Notes: generated by a model from the letters alone, not told the origin. DNA of 64,000 bases from Enterovibrio sp045679545 (GCF_045679545.1 NZ_CP166194.1:1-64000), one strand, 5' to 3'; counted from the first letter of the stretch, positions 34,259 to 44,119 are shown. Translations and numbers: made by a program.

Positions 34259-36190
34259 ATGTCGACCCGTAAACAAGCCAGAAACGAAGCTAAAGATTTC
34301 ATCGACAACCTGTCGGTACAACCCTTCCCTAATTCTAAGAAAGTCCACGTTGTAGGATCCCGTCCTGATATCCGTGTTGGTATGCGACAAATCTCATTGT
34401 CTCCAAGTCTGATTGGCGGCAATAAAGAAACGCCACAATTTGAAGATAACGAGCCTGTATTGATATATGACACCTCAGGTGTCTATACGGATCCTGATTA
34501 TCACATTGATATTTATGCGGGCTTGCCAAAGCTTCGTGAGCGCTGGATTGAAGAGCGTTCCGATACGGAGTTACTCGATAAGGTCACGTCTGAATTTGCT
34601 CAAACTCGCTTGGATGACGATACGCTAGATGAACTGCGTTTCGGTAGGCTGCCTGATATCCGTCGTGCGAAAGCAGGTAAGCGAGTGACTCAGCTTTACT
34701 ATGCGCGACAGGGTATTGTTACGCCGGAAATGGAATACATCGCCATACGTGAAAATATGGGACGCCACAAATATGCAGATGATCAACTGAATCACCAGCA
34801 TCCAGGGCAAAGCTTTGGTGCCAATCTACCTAAAGAAATCACCCCAGAGTTTGTGCGCAGAGAAGTCGCGGAAGGTCGCGCGATCATCCCATCTAATATC
34901 AACCATCCCGAATCCGAACCGATGATTATCGGGCGAAATTTTTTGGTTAAGGTCAACGCCAACATTGGTAATTCGTCTGTGAGTTCTTCAATAGAAGAAG
35001 AAACAGAGAAGTTGGTGTGGTCGACTCGCTGGGGTGGCGATACGGTCATGGATTTGTCGACGGGACGAAACATTCACGAGACCCGTGAGTGGATCTTGCG
35101 TAATAGCCCCGTACCGATCGGCACTGTACCTATGTATCAGGCGCTTGAGAAGGTTAACGGGATTGCAGAAAACCTAACGTGGGAGGTAATGAGAGACACG
35201 CTTATTGAGCAAGCCGAGCAGGGGGTTGACTACTTTACGATTCACGCTGGTGTTTTGCTGCGATATGTACCAATGACTGCCAAGCGCGTGACGGGAATAG
35301 TGTCTCGTGGTGGATCTATTATTGCGAAATGGTGCCTTGCTCATCACACTGAAAGTTTCCTCTACACCCACTTCAGAGAGATCTGTGAAATTTGTGCTCA
35401 GTATGATGTCGCGCTTTCTTTGGGGGACGGCTTGCGCCCCGGCTCAATTGCAGATGCGAATGATGAAGCGCAATTCTCTGAGTTGCGCACTTTGGGTGAG
35501 TTGACCAAAGTCGCTTGGGAGTACGATGTACAGGTCATGATTGAAGGCCCTGGTCACGTGCCGATGCACATGATCAAAGAAAACATGAACGAGCAACTCA
35601 AGCACTGTCATGAAGCGCCTTTTTATACTCTCGGCCCACTGACGACGGATATCGCACCAGGTTACGACCACATCACATCTGGCATTGGTGCTGCCATGAT
35701 TGGTTGGTTCGGTTGCGCCATGCTTTGCTATGTGACACCGAAAGAACACCTTGGCTTACCGAATAAAGACGATGTCAAAACCGGCTTGATCACTTACAAA
35801 TTGTGCGCGCATGCCGCAGACCTCGCAAAGGGCCACCCTGGCGCGCAGGTTCGCGATAATGCCTTGTCTAAAGCACGTTTTGAGTTTCGCTGGGAAGATC
35901 AATTTAATCTGGCGCTTGACCCAGATACAGCGCGCGCTTATCACGACGAAACGCTGCCTCAAGAGTCTGGCAAGGTGGCGCATTTCTGTTCGATGTGCGG
36001 GCCTAAGTTTTGCTCCATGAAGATAAGCCAAGAAGTCCGGCTTGCTTTTGCTAAAGACGAAAGCGCTAAAAACCAAGAGAAAGGCCAAGCGGTAGAAGTT
36101 CAGATGCTGGATGATCCGCTGGAAGGCATGAAACAAAAATCGGCAGAGTTCTTGGCCAAAGGCAGTGAACTTTACCACCAGAAAGCGTAG
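34259..36190 (+). CDS. thiC: Phosphomethylpyrimidine synthase
   Basis: 643 residues. Radical-SAM enzyme that rearranges aminoimidazole ribotide into HMP phosphate, the pyrimidine half of thiamine. The C-terminal cluster motif reads CSMCGPKFC (about residue 580), the unusual CX2CX4C of ThiC. Also conserved: YYARQGIVTPEMEYIAIREN, SRGGSI and GPGHVPMH. Start ATG 34259 has GGAG 10 bases upstream. First gene of the TPP-controlled operon; thiE begins 8 bases after its stop. Confidence 0.98.
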   Translation: MSTRKQARNEAKDFIDNLSVQPFPNSKKVHVVGSRPDIRVGMRQISLSPSLIGGNKETPQFEDNEPVLIYDTSGVYTDPDYHIDIYAGLPKLRERWIEERSDTELLDKVTSEFAQTRLDDDTLDELRFGRLPDIRRAKAGKRVTQLYYARQGIVTPEMEYIAIRENMGRHKYADDQLNHQHPGQSFGANLPKEITPEFVRREVAEGRAIIPSNINHPESEPMIIGRNFLVKVNANIGNSSVSSSIEEETEKLVWSTRWGGDTVMDLSTGRNIHETREWILRNSPVPIGTVPMYQALEKVNGIAENLTWEVMRDTLIEQAEQGVDYFTIHAGVLLRYVPMTAKRVTGIVSRGGSIIAKWCLAHHTESFLYTHFREICEICAQYDVALSLGDGLRPGSIADANDEAQFSELRTLGELTKVAWEYDVQVMIEGPGHVPMHMIKENMNEQLKHCHEAPFYTLGPLTTDIAPGYDHITSGIGAAMIGWFGCAMLCYVTPKEHLGLPNKDDVKTGLITYKLCAHAADLAKGHPGAQVRDNALSKARFEFRWEDQFNLALDPDTARAYHDETLPQESGKVAHFCSMCGPKFCSMKISQEVRLAFAKDESAKNQEKGQAVEVQMLDDPLEGMKQKSAEFLAKGSELYHQKA

Positions 36191-36198
36191 GAGGAGCG

Positions 36199-36879
36199 AT
36201 GAAACCTTCAACGTTAAACCATCGTGTATCATTTGCGCGTCTCGAGGAGGGCATTGGCCCTCTTTATCCGGTGGTTGATGACATTGTATTGCTCAAGCGC
36301 TTGTTGACGCTGGGCGTGCGCACCGTTCAGCTTAGGGTCAAAGATCCCAATCATCCCGACTTAGACGTCATGATCGAAGAGGCCGTCTCCGCTGGAAAGA
36401 TCGCTAAGGCTCAGGTTTTTATCAATGATTACTGGGAGAAAGCACTCGCAGCAGGGGCATACGGTATACACCTCGGTCAAGATGATCTGAAAGATGCAGA
36501 TCTCGAGGCCATTGCTCAGGCGGGGGTTCGTTTGGGGATCTCAACTCGAACGGAGCAGGAGCTGGATTTAGCTCTCTCGATTGCGCCGAGCTATTTGGCT
36601 ATTGGACATATCTTTCCGACGCCAACCAAAGTCATGCCCACACCTCCTCAAGGCACAGAACAATTGGCTCAACACCTGAAAACCGTCGACGGTCGTTTCC
36701 CGACCGTCGCGATTGGTGGTATTGATTTGTCTGTTGCACCAGAGGTTTGGCAAACCGGCGTGGATGCGATTGCCGTTGTTCGAGCTATCACCGAATCGGG
36801 CTATCTGCCTTCGACGCTTCAGTCGTTTTCACGCATTTTGACCGAGGAGGCGAGACATGAGCATTCCGCCGCTGTCTGA
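36199..36879 (+). CDS. thiE: Thiamine-phosphate synthase
   Basis: 226 residues, TIM-barrel enzyme that joins HMP-PP and thiazole phosphate to thiamine phosphate. Seen: VQLRVKD (substrate-binding strand), FINDYWEKALAAGAYGIHLGQDD, and the pyrophosphate-binding segment GHIFPTPTK, then AIGGI and AVVRAI. About 15 residues longer than many ThiE at the N-terminus. TAGGAGGAG precedes ATG. Its last 23 bases overlap thiF. Confidence 0.96.
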   Translation: MKPSTLNHRVSFARLEEGIGPLYPVVDDIVLLKRLLTLGVRTVQLRVKDPNHPDLDVMIEEAVSAGKIAKAQVFINDYWEKALAAGAYGIHLGQDDLKDADLEAIAQAGVRLGISTRTEQELDLALSIAPSYLAIGHIFPTPTKVMPTPPQGTEQLAQHLKTVDGRFPTVAIGGIDLSVAPEVWQTGVDAIAVVRAITESGYLPSTLQSFSRILTEEARHEHSAAV

Positions 36880-37660
36880 TAGCGAGTTTGAGCGTTACAG
36901 CCGTCAAATTATGCTGTCTGAGTGGGGAGAAGAAGGGCAGTCTCGCCTGAAGCAAGCAAAGGTACTTATTGTGGGATGTGGCGGTTTAGGCACAGCAGCC
37001 AGCCTCTATCTTGCTGGTGCGGGTGTAGGTCACCTGGTGCTTGCTGATGATGATGCAGTAGAGCGTTCAAACTTATCACGCCAAGTGGCATACCGTGAAG
37101 ACAATCTGGGTGAGAGCAAAGCGCGCGCACTGAGTGCGCAGCTAATGGCGCTGAACACACAGGTTCAATGTCGCGCAGTGGAACGCCATCTTGCTGGTAG
37201 AGCGCTTGATCTCGAAGTGTCATTGGCCGATGTCGTGCTCGATTGCAGTGACAACATGGCGACCCGACAAGCGGTAAATGCAGCGTGCAGTAAAGCCTGC
37301 ACACCATTGGTTGCAGGTGCCGCGATTGGGTGGCAAGGACAGCTGATGGTGTTTGATTTTTCAGCAAGCACTTCGCCTTGTTATCACTGCTTGTTTCCTG
37401 CAAGCAGTGATGAGCCTCCGCGAAATTGCCAAAGCGCGGGGGTCGTGGGCCCCGTTGTGGGTGTTATCGGTAATTTTCAAGCACTGGAAACACTCAAGCT
37501 ACTGACGCAGACAACAAACATCCCCAGCCGTTTCTATCAACTGGATGGTCAATCCTTGTCGCTTCGCGCAATGCCGATCCCTATTGATAGTAATTGCGCA
37601 GTCTGTCATCCCCATAACCCATCGTATATCAACGAGGTGCCCGATGAACATTTGGCTTAA
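36857..37660 (+). CDS. thiF: ThiS adenylyltransferase ThiF
   Basis: 267 residues, E1-like (MoeB/UBA1) family. It adenylates the C-terminal Gly of ThiS so that sulfur can be attached. Motifs: nucleotide loop GCGGLGTAAS (about residues 37-46), RSNLSRQ with the catalytic Arg, DCSDNMATR, and two zinc-binding pairs CYHC (about 174) and CAVC (about 250). Overlaps thiE by 23 bp and thiS by 17 bp. Confidence 0.96.
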   Translation: MSIPPLSDSEFERYSRQIMLSEWGEEGQSRLKQAKVLIVGCGGLGTAASLYLAGAGVGHLVLADDDAVERSNLSRQVAYREDNLGESKARALSAQLMALNTQVQCRAVERHLAGRALDLEVSLADVVLDCSDNMATRQAVNAACSKACTPLVAGAAIGWQGQLMVFDFSASTSPCYHCLFPASSDEPPRNCQSAGVVGPVVGVIGNFQALETLKLLTQTTNIPSRFYQLDGQSLSLRAMPIPIDSNCAVCHPHNPSYINEVPDEHLA

Positions 37661-37844
37661 TGAACAGGCATATTCGCCAGCCAGTGCCAGTGATCTTGAT
37701 GCATTGGTTCGCGAGTTGTCATTGCCTCAACAATCGGTGGCTATCGCCATCAACGGGGAGATTATCCCGCGAGGTCAGTGGCAGCAGACACCATTGACCG
37801 AAGGCATTCAGGTGGCGGTGTTTCAAGCCATTGCAGGAGGATGA
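37644..37844 (+). CDS. thiS: Sulfur carrier protein ThiS
   Basis: 66 residues, ubiquitin-like fold, ending in the obligatory Gly-Gly that becomes a thiocarboxylate. MNIWLNEQ, VAIAINGEIIPR and IQVAVFQAIAGG are typical. An open frame starts earlier within thiF, but ATG 37644 is the family start. Donates sulfur to ThiG. Embedded between overlapping thiF and thiG. Confidence 0.96.
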   Translation: MNIWLNEQAYSPASASDLDALVRELSLPQQSVAIAINGEIIPRGQWQQTPLTEGIQVAVFQAIAGG

Positions 37845-37846
37845 CC

Positions 37847-38617
37847 ATGTTAACCATTGCAGATAAAACGTTTTCGTCTCGATTATTTACGGGCACCGGA
37901 AAATTTTCCGGAACTAAAGTCATGGCGCAAAGTATTGCGGCAAGCGGCTCTGAACTTGTCACCATGGCGCTTAAACGCATTGACGTTCAAAACCGTGAAG
38001 ACGATATTCTTGCACCGCTTATCGCGGCCAATCTCAATTTATTGCCGAATACATCAGGCGCAAAAACGGCGAAAGAAGCCATTTTTGCTGCACGATTGGC
38101 ACGAGAAGCGCTTGGTACTCGCTGGCTTAAGCTCGAAATCCATCCCGATCCAAAGTACTTGATGCCTGACCCGATTGAGACGCTGAAGGCCGCCGAGAGG
38201 TTGGTACAAGAAGGGTTCGTTGTTCTCCCTTATTGCCATGCTGATCCTGTGCTGTGTAAGCGACTCGAAGAAGTCGGCTGCGCAGCAGTCATGCCGCTGG
38301 GCGCACCGATTGGCAGCAACAAAGGCCTAGTGTCGCGAGACTTTCTCGACATCATCATCGATCAAGCCAAGGTGCCTGTGATCGTCGATGCTGGGATTGG
38401 CGCGCCTTCTCACGCTGCAGAAGCGATGGAAAGAGGTGCTGATGCAGTACTGGTGAACACAGCCATTGCAGCGGCACACAATCCTGTTGATATGGCTCGT
38501 GCGTTTAAGTTGGCAGTGGAAAGCGGTCGCATGGCCTATGAAGCAGGGTTGGCGGGCAAAGTGCAGCATGCTGTTGCATCGAGTCCACTCACGTCGTTTC
38601 TTGATGAGCTTACTTGA
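37847..38617 (+). CDS. thiG: Thiazole synthase
   Basis: 256 residues, TIM barrel. Forms the thiazole ring from DXP, dehydroglycine and ThiS thiocarboxylate; the Schiff-base lysine is in WLKLEIHPD (about residue 96). GAPIGSNKGL and VPVIVDAGIGAPSHAAEAMERGAD segments bind phosphate (about 175-210). An in-frame ATG at 37841 touches the GCAGGAGG ribosome site, so ATG 37847, six bases from it, is chosen. Two bases after the thiS stop. Confidence 0.97.
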   Translation: MLTIADKTFSSRLFTGTGKFSGTKVMAQSIAASGSELVTMALKRIDVQNREDDILAPLIAANLNLLPNTSGAKTAKEAIFAARLAREALGTRWLKLEIHPDPKYLMPDPIETLKAAERLVQEGFVVLPYCHADPVLCKRLEEVGCAAVMPLGAPIGSNKGLVSRDFLDIIIDQAKVPVIVDAGIGAPSHAAEAMERGADAVLVNTAIAAAHNPVDMARAFKLAVESGRMAYEAGLAGKVQHAVASSPLTSFLDELT

Positions 38618-38632
38618 TAGGCGGGAGGAACC

Positions 38633-39745
38633 ATGAGTTTTTCAATCTCTTGGGAAACAATGGATTGGGATGACGTTCGGTTGTCCATCTACAGTAAAAC
38701 TGAAGCGGATGTCTTACGTGCGCTGGCGAAACCCAAACGAGATCTTGAGGATTTTAAAGCCTTGATATCGCCTTCCGCCGAGCCCTATCTTGAACAAATG
38801 GCGCAACAAGCAGCGGCGTTAACTCGCCGCCGTTTTGGCTATACCGTGAATTTCTATGTTCCGCTGTATTTGTCGAACCTTTGCGCCAATGTTTGCACCT
38901 ATTGCGGCTTTTCGATGGAGAATCGCATCAAGCGACGTACCCTGTCGATGGATGATATTGGCCGTGAGTGTCGTGCTATCAAGGCGATGAACTTTGACAG
39001 CATTTTATTGGTCACGGGTGAGCATCAAACCAAAGTTGGGATGAACTATTTTCGTCAGGCGATACCTGAAATTAAACGTCAATTCAGTTACCTAGCGATG
39101 GAGGTGCAGCCGTTAGCGCAAGCAGAGTACGCTGAACTCAAAGAGTTGGGGTTGGATGCGGTGATGGTCTATCAGGAAACCTATAATCGGGTGACTTACG
39201 GCGAGCATCATCTTCGAGGTAATAAAACAGACTTTGCTTTTAGGCTTGATACGCCAGATAGGCTGGCGCGAGCTGGCATCGATAAAATCGGTATTGGTGC
39301 GCTAATTGGGCTTGATGAATGGCGAACGGATTGCTTTTTCGTCGCGACTCACCTCGACTATTTGGAGCGAACTTATTGGCGCAGTCGTTATTCCATATCG
39401 TTCCCAAGATTGCGTCCGTGTGAAGGCGCTGTGCAGCCCAAATCTGTCATGACAGATAGACAATTGGTGCAGCTTATTTGCGCGTATAGGTTGCTGAATA
39501 CGGAAGTGGAGCTTTCCTTGTCTACCCGTGAATCGCCAGCGTTTCGCGATAAAGTCTTACCCCTTGGGATAACGTCTATGTCTGCGGCATCAAAAACTCA
39601 GCCGGGTGGCTATGCCGACGATGAGCCTGAATTGGAACAGTTTGCGGTCTCTGATGAGCGTAGCGCCAGAGAGGTCGCCAATGCGGTGAAAAGTGCAGGC
39701 TTTGACGTGGTTTGGAAGGATTGGCAAGCCGGGTACTCCGGGTAG
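38633..39745 (+). CDS. thiH: Tyrosine lyase ThiH
   Basis: 370 residues, radical-SAM enzyme that cleaves tyrosine to dehydroglycine and p-cresol for thiazole synthesis. The cluster motif CANVCTYCGF is at about residue 85. Presence of ThiH, not the oxidase ThiO, implies the anaerobic-capable route. GCGGGAGG precedes ATG. Last gene of the thi operon, followed by a terminator. Confidence 0.97.
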   Translation: MSFSISWETMDWDDVRLSIYSKTEADVLRALAKPKRDLEDFKALISPSAEPYLEQMAQQAAALTRRRFGYTVNFYVPLYLSNLCANVCTYCGFSMENRIKRRTLSMDDIGRECRAIKAMNFDSILLVTGEHQTKVGMNYFRQAIPEIKRQFSYLAMEVQPLAQAEYAELKELGLDAVMVYQETYNRVTYGEHHLRGNKTDFAFRLDTPDRLARAGIDKIGIGALIGLDEWRTDCFFVATHLDYLERTYWRSRYSISFPRLRPCEGAVQPKSVMTDRQLVQLICAYRLLNTEVELSLSTRESPAFRDKVLPLGITSMSAASKTQPGGYADDEPELEQFAVSDERSAREVANAVKSAGFDVVWKDWQAGYSG

Positions 39746-39761
39746 TCAAAAATTGAAAACT

Positions 39762-39787
39762 AAAAAGGCTCCGAGGAGCCTTTTTCT
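39762..39787. terminator. Bidirectional terminator (thiH / aminopeptidase)
   Basis: AAAAAGGCTCC-GAG-GAGCCTTTTT symmetric stem between convergent genes. Confidence 0.92.
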
Positions 39788-39809
39788 TTGTGTTCTCGGT
39801 GCTAGTGCG

Positions 39810-41597
39810 TTATCGAGACAAAGGTGACACGGCTTGCTCAAGCCACGCTAAATCATCACCTTGCAGTGATGGACTGATATCGGCCCACACTTTTTGGTGG
39901 TAATCGTTCCACCACGCGATTTCGCTGTCAGTCAGCAAGTTAACATCCACCAAACGACGATCAATTGGCGCGCGAGTTAACGATTCAAAACCTAATACCG
40001 TCATGTCACCCGCCGTTGGTACTTCCACCACCAACTCTAGATTTTCAATGCGAATACCGAATGCATCTGCACGGTAATAGCCCGGCTCATTCGATAGCAC
40101 CATGCCTGGCAGCAAAGCCACGGTGTTTGGCGCTTTCGCGATGCGCTGAGGTCCTTCGTGAACACTCAAGAAGTGGCCGACACCGTGACCAGTGCCATGG
40201 TCGTAGTCAAAGCCGTGTGCCCAAAGGTATTGACGCGCCAAAGCATCCAGTTGACTACCTGCGGTTCCTTTCGGAAAACGTGCTGTGGTGAGTGCAACAT
40301 GGCCTTTTAGTACCAGCGTAAATGCCTGCTTCACATCATCTGAACATTCGCCGATCGCTACGGTTCTCGTGATATCTGTTGTGCCATCTGGGTATTGACC
40401 GCCAGAGTCCACCAGATACACGTTATTCAGTTCCAGCTCGCCCGGCTTAGGCTGATTGAGGTGGTTATAGTGGCACATGGCCGCATTTCCGCCTGCAGCT
40501 GAAATGGTATCAAAGCTCAAATCTGCCAGCGTTTCGTCCAATTTGCGAAAGCTGTAGAGTTTGTCAGAAAGCTCTGCTTCGTTTGGAAGAATGCCTGCTG
40601 CGACTTGCGCATCTAGCCATGCTAGAAAACGACTTACTGCCACACCATCTCGGATATGACTCGCTTTCATGCCTGCAATTTCAGTGGTGTTTTTGGCCGC
40701 TTTAGGCAGCATGCAAGGATCTGCAGCGTGCACAATGATTGCGCCGTTTTTGGCGAGAACCTGACTTGCCCAAGCATTGCTGGTTTGTGGGTCGACCAAA
40801 ATGGTTTTGCCAGACATAGCTGACAAGGCCGCTTCTAGTGCATCTGGTGATTGCACCGATACGCCTGCGCCAACATGTGCCACAAAGTCATCGGGTAGAC
40901 GGTTAGGGTCAATAAACAGGGTGACGTCACCATTGGCTTCAACCAATGCAGTGGTCAACACAACAGGAAGGCGAGACACATCGCCACCACGAATATTAAG
41001 CAGCCAGCAAATACTGTCTAGTTGACTCAGCAATGCTGCGTTTGCACCGGCCTTTGTCAGTGCTTGGCCAATGATCACGCGTTTCTCGGTGCTGCTTTGT
41101 CCAACGAGCTCGATGCCCATCAGACGAGCCGTGGTCAACAGTGGCTCAGGACGATCGTGCCAAAGTGCATCAATCGGATTGCTGTTGATAGCGGTCAGTG
41201 TCAGTTTTCCTGCCACTGTTTTCTCGGCGTTAGCCAGCCAGTTAGCGCTATGAAGACGCGTGTCGATGGCGACTTTGCTGCCTTGCGGCAAGTTTGAAAG
41301 TAGCCATTGCAATGCGGGCTCATCAATCAAATGACGATATTCGAAAATGTCGCCAGGTACTTGCTTGCGTACCTGCACGGTATAGCGACCATCAACAAAA
41401 ATGGCCGCACTTTCGCGAGTGACCACCGCTGCGCCTGCCGAACCTGTAAATCCGGTAGCCCAGTGAAGACGCTCATTGTGGGCGGGAATATACTCTCCAA
41501 GAAATTCGTCTTCATGTGGAATAACCAGTGCATCCAGTGCTTGGTCTTCCAGCCAGCGTCGCAATGCGGTGACGCGATCAGCATAAGTGGCGTGCAT
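39810..41597 (-). CDS. Xaa-Pro aminopeptidase (M24B, long form)
   Basis: 595 residues, the three-domain aminopeptidase P type rather than the 440-residue E. coli PepP. It removes N-terminal residues preceding proline. Two creatinase-like N-terminal domains precede the catalytic pita-bread domain, where the dinuclear metal ligands are visible: Asp in VDSGGQY and DGTTDITR, His in GTGHGVGHFL, Glu in SNEPGYY and IRIENLELV. No signal peptide, so cytoplasmic. Alone on the minus strand, convergent with thiH. Position next to thi genes and a LysR/MFS pair is as I recall for V. cholerae. Confidence 0.92.
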   Translation of the reverse strand: MHATYADRVTALRRWLEDQALDALVIPHEDEFLGEYIPAHNERLHWATGFTGSAGAAVVTRESAAIFVDGRYTVQVRKQVPGDIFEYRHLIDEPALQWLLSNLPQGSKVAIDTRLHSANWLANAEKTVAGKLTLTAINSNPIDALWHDRPEPLLTTARLMGIELVGQSSTEKRVIIGQALTKAGANAALLSQLDSICWLLNIRGGDVSRLPVVLTTALVEANGDVTLFIDPNRLPDDFVAHVGAGVSVQSPDALEAALSAMSGKTILVDPQTSNAWASQVLAKNGAIIVHAADPCMLPKAAKNTTEIAGMKASHIRDGVAVSRFLAWLDAQVAAGILPNEAELSDKLYSFRKLDETLADLSFDTISAAGGNAAMCHYNHLNQPKPGELELNNVYLVDSGGQYPDGTTDITRTVAIGECSDDVKQAFTLVLKGHVALTTARFPKGTAGSQLDALARQYLWAHGFDYDHGTGHGVGHFLSVHEGPQRIAKAPNTVALLPGMVLSNEPGYYRADAFGIRIENLELVVEVPTAGDMTVLGFESLTRAPIDRRLVDVNLLTDSEIAWWNDYHQKVWADISPSLQGDDLAWLEQAVSPLSR

Positions 41598-41681
41598 TTA
41601 TCGTCCTATTTTTATCTGTTTTGATTGATCGTAACGTTTAAAATATCGATGAGGTCGAGCGTGCTCTCTCTAGGCTCTAAC

Positions 41682-42650
41682 CTATCTGTTTTCGTCTGCC
41701 GCTGCAATTTCTGTCATATATCGACAACGCGAAATAATGAGCTGTCTAAGCCAACGATGACCAGGGTCTGATTCCTGACTTTGATGCCAAAACAGGGTAT
41801 ATGCCATCGGCGGTAAAGGCTCAGGCAAGGATGTCACCACCAAATCCAGTTGTTTTGCCACGGCGTTGGCGAAGTGAGATGGCGCAGTAAAAACCAGATC
41901 GGTGTGCGTGCATAAACTGGCAGCACTATTAAAGTCAGGGACATACATTGCAATGTCGCGTTCAAGCCCGCGCTCGGCCAGTTTGTAGTCTAGCAACCAG
42001 CGATCGCTGCCATCACAGCGCACCTGAATATGACGTTGTTTGAGATAGCTTTCCATGTTCCAGTGCTTCGACAACAGCGGATGCCCTTGGCGAACAATCA
42101 CTTTTTGGTGATCTTGATAGAGTTCTTCATAAACAATGCCTTTTGGCGGCATTAACGTGAGCATGGCGTCAGCAGGGTTCAGATCTTTTCCTGTAATGCC
42201 GAAGTCCACCTCACCGCGAGCCATGGCGTTAAAGGTGCCTGAGCCCCATGCTTCCGTATCTAAAGTAATTGATGGCGCAGCATCGAGTATTTCACCTAAA
42301 AAACGCGGCAATAAAAGCGGGTAAGCACTTTCGACTAAAGCAAAGTGAAAGCGGCGATCGCTGGTGGCAGGGTTGAACGCATCCGATATGGTCAGCCCTT
42401 CGATATGATTCAGCAATGCCTTCAGAGCGGGTTTGAGCGATAGCGCTTTAGCGGTGGGGTGTAAGCCGCGCGATGTGCGATTGAACAATGGGTCATCAAA
42501 TTGCTCACGTAGCTTTGCTAAATTCTTGCTCACTGCCGATTGGCTCAAGTGTAAACGCTGCGCAGCGCGCGTGACATTGCATTCATCTAAAAGAATATGC
42601 AAACAAATCAGAAGGTTGAGATCGTAGCGCAGTAGGTGGTTCAAATTCAC
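41682..42650 (-). CDS. LysR-family transcriptional regulator
   Basis: About 322 residues. N-terminal HTH with DLNLLICLHILLDECNVTRAA, SQSAVSKNLAKLREQFDDPLF and RTSRGLHPT, followed by a LysR substrate-binding domain. No ATG lies at the family start; candidates are TTG 42656, GTG 42650 and TTG 42644. GTG 42650 is chosen since GGAA sits eight bases upstream. It is divergent from the adjacent Bcr/CflA exporter with about 100 bp between, so it probably controls that gene; the inducer is unknown. Confidence 0.88.
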   Translation of the reverse strand: MNLNHLLRYDLNLLICLHILLDECNVTRAAQRLHLSQSAVSKNLAKLREQFDDPLFNRTSRGLHPTAKALSLKPALKALLNHIEGLTISDAFNPATSDRRFHFALVESAYPLLLPRFLGEILDAAPSITLDTEAWGSGTFNAMARGEVDFGITGKDLNPADAMLTLMPPKGIVYEELYQDHQKVIVRQGHPLLSKHWNMESYLKQRHIQVRCDGSDRWLLDYKLAERGLERDIAMYVPDFNSAASLCTHTDLVFTAPSHFANAVAKQLDLVVTSLPEPLPPMAYTLFWHQSQESDPGHRWLRQLIISRCRYMTEIAAADENR

Positions 42651-42748
42651 GAGCAATATTCCATTTGGGAATGTCTGACCTGACTATAAGCCATTTTTAT
42701 TCATATCAAAACAAGACTACACTGCGGGCAATTAATCAGGAGTCTTTT

Positions 42749-43945
42749 ATGTCCACCCTTTCTTCGAAACCTGATAGCCGCTTGGTTGCATTGATGGTAC
42801 TGCTTGTACTGTTCAGCCCGCTTGCTATTGATATCTATTTGCCTGCTATGCCAATTATGGCGGCAGAATTTGATGTTGCTCCGACCCGTATTCAAGACAC
42901 TATTTCGTGGTTTATGGTGAGTTTGGGTATGGGGCAATTATTGGCAGGTCCATTGGCCGATCGCTTTGGTCGTCGTCCAGTCGCACTAGTCGGCATCTGC
43001 ATTTATGCAGCCAGCTCGGCGATGGCTTGGGTTGCCACGTCTTTAGATGCGTTGCTCATTGCACGTCTGCTACAGGGGGCTGGCGCTTGCGCGACCTCGG
43101 TGTGTGCGTTTGCAGCGGTACGAGATAGCTTTGGCGGTAAGCGAAGCGGTCAAATGATCAGCTACCTTAACGGTGCAATTTGTTTTATTCCGGCACTGGC
43201 ACCATTGCTGGGCAGTTGGCTTACCGCGCAGTTTGGTTGGCGAGCCAATTTCAGTTTCATGATGGCCTATGCGCTAGTGGCACTTGTACTGGTGTTTACG
43301 CTGTTTCGTGAAACACGCCCTGCTGATACTGATTCAAGCGGCGCATTGCTGAGTCCTTCACGTTATTGGCAAGTATTGAAAGAGCCAGTCTTTATCTATC
43401 ACGCCGTGCTGTGCATGCTAGCGATGGCGGTGATTCTAGCTTACGTGACCTCGGCACCTGTGCGACTTATCAATGGATTGGGTTTGTCGATGGGGCAGTT
43501 TACAGGGTGGTTCGCCATCAATGCGGCGCTTAATATTTTTGCATCAATGACGACACCAAAAATCATGGATATATTCGGCAGTCGTAAAACGCTGAACGCT
43601 GGCATGATGATATTGGTATTTGCTGGCGTATTGATGGGCGTTTTGAGCTCGACACAAACTGCATGGGCCTTCATGGTGCCGGTGTTCTTATCATCATTTG
43701 GCTTTGCTTGGGTGCTGGGTTCATCTGCAGGCAAAGCGTTAGAGCCTTTCGGTCAGCGTGCTGGCACGGCCGCCGCGCTGCTTGGTCTCTTTCAAATGAG
43801 CGGTGCAGGTATTCTTGTCAGCCTCACACAACGTGCAGGACTCTCTGAGCCTCATCTGCTGGTTTTCCACATGCTGCTAATCGCACCAGGCTTGGCATTG
43901 CTTTGGTCGCGTGCAGGCAAGCGCTGGCATACGGCTGAGTGTTAA
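42749..43945 (+). CDS. Bcr/CflA-family multidrug efflux MFS transporter
   Basis: 398 residues, 12 predicted membrane segments. The MFS loop-2 motif GPLADRFGRRPVAL (about residue 70) and the early LFSPLAIDIYLPAMP segment, characteristic of the drug:H+ antiporter Bcr/CflA branch, are present; the RLLQGAGACA motif C-like segment follows. The frame is open further 5', but AGGAG and ATG at 42749 give the family start. Divergent from a LysR gene. Substrate (bicyclomycin, chloramphenicol or other) cannot be told from sequence. Confidence 0.92.
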   Translation: MSTLSSKPDSRLVALMVLLVLFSPLAIDIYLPAMPIMAAEFDVAPTRIQDTISWFMVSLGMGQLLAGPLADRFGRRPVALVGICIYAASSAMAWVATSLDALLIARLLQGAGACATSVCAFAAVRDSFGGKRSGQMISYLNGAICFIPALAPLLGSWLTAQFGWRANFSFMMAYALVALVLVFTLFRETRPADTDSSGALLSPSRYWQVLKEPVFIYHAVLCMLAMAVILAYVTSAPVRLINGLGLSMGQFTGWFAINAALNIFASMTTPKIMDIFGSRKTLNAGMMILVFAGVLMGVLSSTQTAWAFMVPVFLSSFGFAWVLGSSAGKALEPFGQRAGTAAALLGLFQMSGAGILVSLTQRAGLSEPHLLVFHMLLIAPGLALLWSRAGKRWHTAEC

Positions 43946-44002
43946 ATCGCAAACACAGTACATGTGCAGAAAGTTAACCATTCACACCTAATTTCGATTA
44001 TT

Positions 44003-44036
44003 TACCCGCCAAATTATTTTGTGCGGGTATTTTTTT
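44003..44036 (+). terminator. Terminator of the MFS gene
   Basis: TACCCGC (44003-44009) pairs with GCGGGTA (44023-44029), followed by seven T. It lies inside an open frame that continues into the next gene, showing that the next gene starts further downstream. Confidence 0.85.
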
Positions 44037-44119
44037 GTTGCTTATTGACCAAAGGGAGTATATTTAGTGTGCGAACACCTCATTTCTTCCCGAAAAATAA
44101 AATAATAGGTCGTATAACT

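Noticed and set aside
34095..34355. 86-codon ORF over the TPP riboswitch
   Set aside because: Coincides with a conserved RNA element and the thiC start in another frame.
43964..44119. 52-codon extension of the H-NS-like gene
   Set aside because: Contains the terminator of the preceding MFS gene (44003-44036).
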